6,002 nt of DNA from Desulfobacula sp. Its GTDB lineage: Bacteria > Desulfobacterota > Desulfobacteria > Desulfobacterales > Desulfobacteraceae. A model generated the notes under the pieces. The model saw nothing but the letters and a program-made list of their open reading frames with translations, was not told the origin of the DNA and ran no database searches. The first letter of the stretch is position 1. Each line of letters begins with the position of its first letter. The stretch spans positions 1-6,002 of the forward strand of contig JAGLFI010000079.1 in NCBI GenBank assembly GCA_023144585.1, read 5' to 3'. Both the position numbers and the translations under genes were made by a program. Shown piece after piece: positions 5,664 to 6,002 of this stretch.

Positions 5664-5948
5664 TTAATTGGGCGGGTAATCGGCCCTCTCTTTTAGCTCT
5701 TTGCCGCATTTAAAAAAGGGAAGTTTTTTAGAAGCAACCTGAACAATTTTTCCGGTTTTCGGATTTCTGCCGGTATAGGATTTATACGCTTTTAAATGAA
5801 AGGACCATAATCCTCTCAATTCGATTCGATCTCCCTTGGCCAGAGCATTTGCCATCTCAAAAAAAAATAAGTCTACGATGTCGGTTGCTTTCTTTGGGCT
5901 CAGAGAGCATCTGTCTTTCAGTGTTTCAATTAATTTAAGCTTATTCAC
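5664..5948 (-). CDS. HU/IHF-family nucleoid DNA-binding protein
   Basis: 94-residue histone-like protein of the HU/IHF family, acting as a dimer that bends DNA. The N-terminal helices (LIETLKDRCSLSPKKATDIVDLFFFEMANALAKGD, split here as residues 6-20 and 21-40) form the dimer body. The beta saddle carries IELRGLWSF (42-50). The DNA-intercalating arm is TGRNPKTG (59-66) with the key Pro63, followed by the closing KKLPFFKCGKELKERAD (74-90). The RGxxSF...TGRNPKTG...GKELKxRxD pattern and slight extra length lean towards IHF-beta-like, but subtype is not decidable. The signature glycine-phenylalanine-glycine of GFGSF is replaced by Gly46-Leu47-Trp48, and the usual FKPGKEL proline is Cys81. Translation begins at a GTG with GGAG 7 nt upstream; a TATAAT promoter element lies just before. 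It is the first gene seen in its transcript, with usp 177 bp downstream on the same strand. Confidence 0.92.
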   Translation of the reverse strand: MNKLKLIETLKDRCSLSPKKATDIVDLFFFEMANALAKGDRIELRGLWSFHLKAYKSYTGRNPKTGKIVQVASKKLPFFKCGKELKERADYPPN

Positions 5949-5955
5949 TTATTTT

Positions 5956-5970
5956 CTCCATATTATTATA
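5956..5970 (-). promoter_or_regulatory. -10 element and ribosome-binding site of the HU/IHF-like gene
   Basis: On the minus strand a perfect TATAAT (5970-5965), preceded by TG-rich sequence (TGTG), is followed by GGAG (5959-5956) and, 7 nt later, the GTG start at 5948. No good -35 box stands at 17 bp (ACGTAT), so the promoter may rely on the -10 region or on an activator. The leader would be only about 10-15 nt, just enough for the ribosome site. The GGAG decides the GTG as the start. Confidence 0.5.
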
Positions 5971-5990
5971 CACAATAAAATTTTTGTATA
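5967..5990. repeat. inverted repeat overlapping the HU/IHF-like promoter
   Basis: Read on the minus strand, TATACA (5990-5985) and TGTATA (5972-5967) are perfect 6-bp inverted arms around a 12-bp AT-rich spacer. The right arm overlaps the -10 hexamer, where a repressor or an autoregulating protein could block RNA polymerase. The arms are short and AT-rich, so chance is a real alternative. Confidence 0.25.
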
Positions 5991-6002
5991 CGTTCACGGG
6001 GT

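Noticed and set aside
5415..5696. 93-aa plus-strand open frame across the usp start and the intergenic region
   Set aside because: It runs antisense over the start of usp and the end of the HU/IHF gene, its protein has no family-like pattern, and it lacks a ribosome site; it is a chance open frame in AT-rich DNA.

Overview
The window reads as a piece of chromosome from an AT-rich Gram-negative bacterium. The best guess is a sulfate-reducing deltaproteobacterium of the Desulfobacteraceae type. That guess rests on the style of the QueF, HU/IHF and UspA proteins and on the mix of genes; no rRNA or other phylogenetic marker is present, so it is inference. I see no tRNA, rRNA, insertion sequence, CRISPR array, phage gene or attachment site. 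Coding density is high, and the longest gene-free stretch is 177 bp.

Left part (1-2620): a 5'-truncated queF gene on the plus strand (reduction of preQ0 to preQ1 for queuosine in tRNA) runs tail to tail, with 3 bp between stop codons, into a minus-strand operon of three overlapping genes. In transcription order these are a small protein of unknown function (123 aa), a DUF1848 protein with a C-terminal CX3CX2C cysteine cluster, and a tRNA-dihydrouridine synthase of the DusB/NifR3 type. The overlaps are 20 nt and 4 nt (ATGA), and the dus start has no visible Shine-Dalgarno sequence, so translational coupling is likely. Two of the four genes act on tRNA modification, which makes an RNA- or nucleoside-related role for the two unknowns a reasonable but unproven idea.

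Middle part (2621-4952): a short divergent intergenic region leads into a plus-strand pair, a 14-helix DHA2-family drug/proton antiporter followed 32 bp later by an alpha/beta hydrolase with a complete Ser-Asp-His triad and a very strong Shine-Dalgarno sequence. A perfect 7-bp hairpin covers the end of the transporter gene, and a repeat of one of its arms lies just before the hydrolase ribosome-binding site.

Right part (4953-6002): on the minus strand lie a universal stress protein with a degenerate nucleotide-binding glycine loop and, upstream of it, an HU/IHF-family DNA-binding protein with unusual residues in the family signature. The HU/IHF gene has a well-placed promoter (perfect TATAAT) and Shine-Dalgarno sequence at the right edge. 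Most of the window is ordinary housekeeping and stress content. The part most worth following is the unknown-DUF1848-dus operon.
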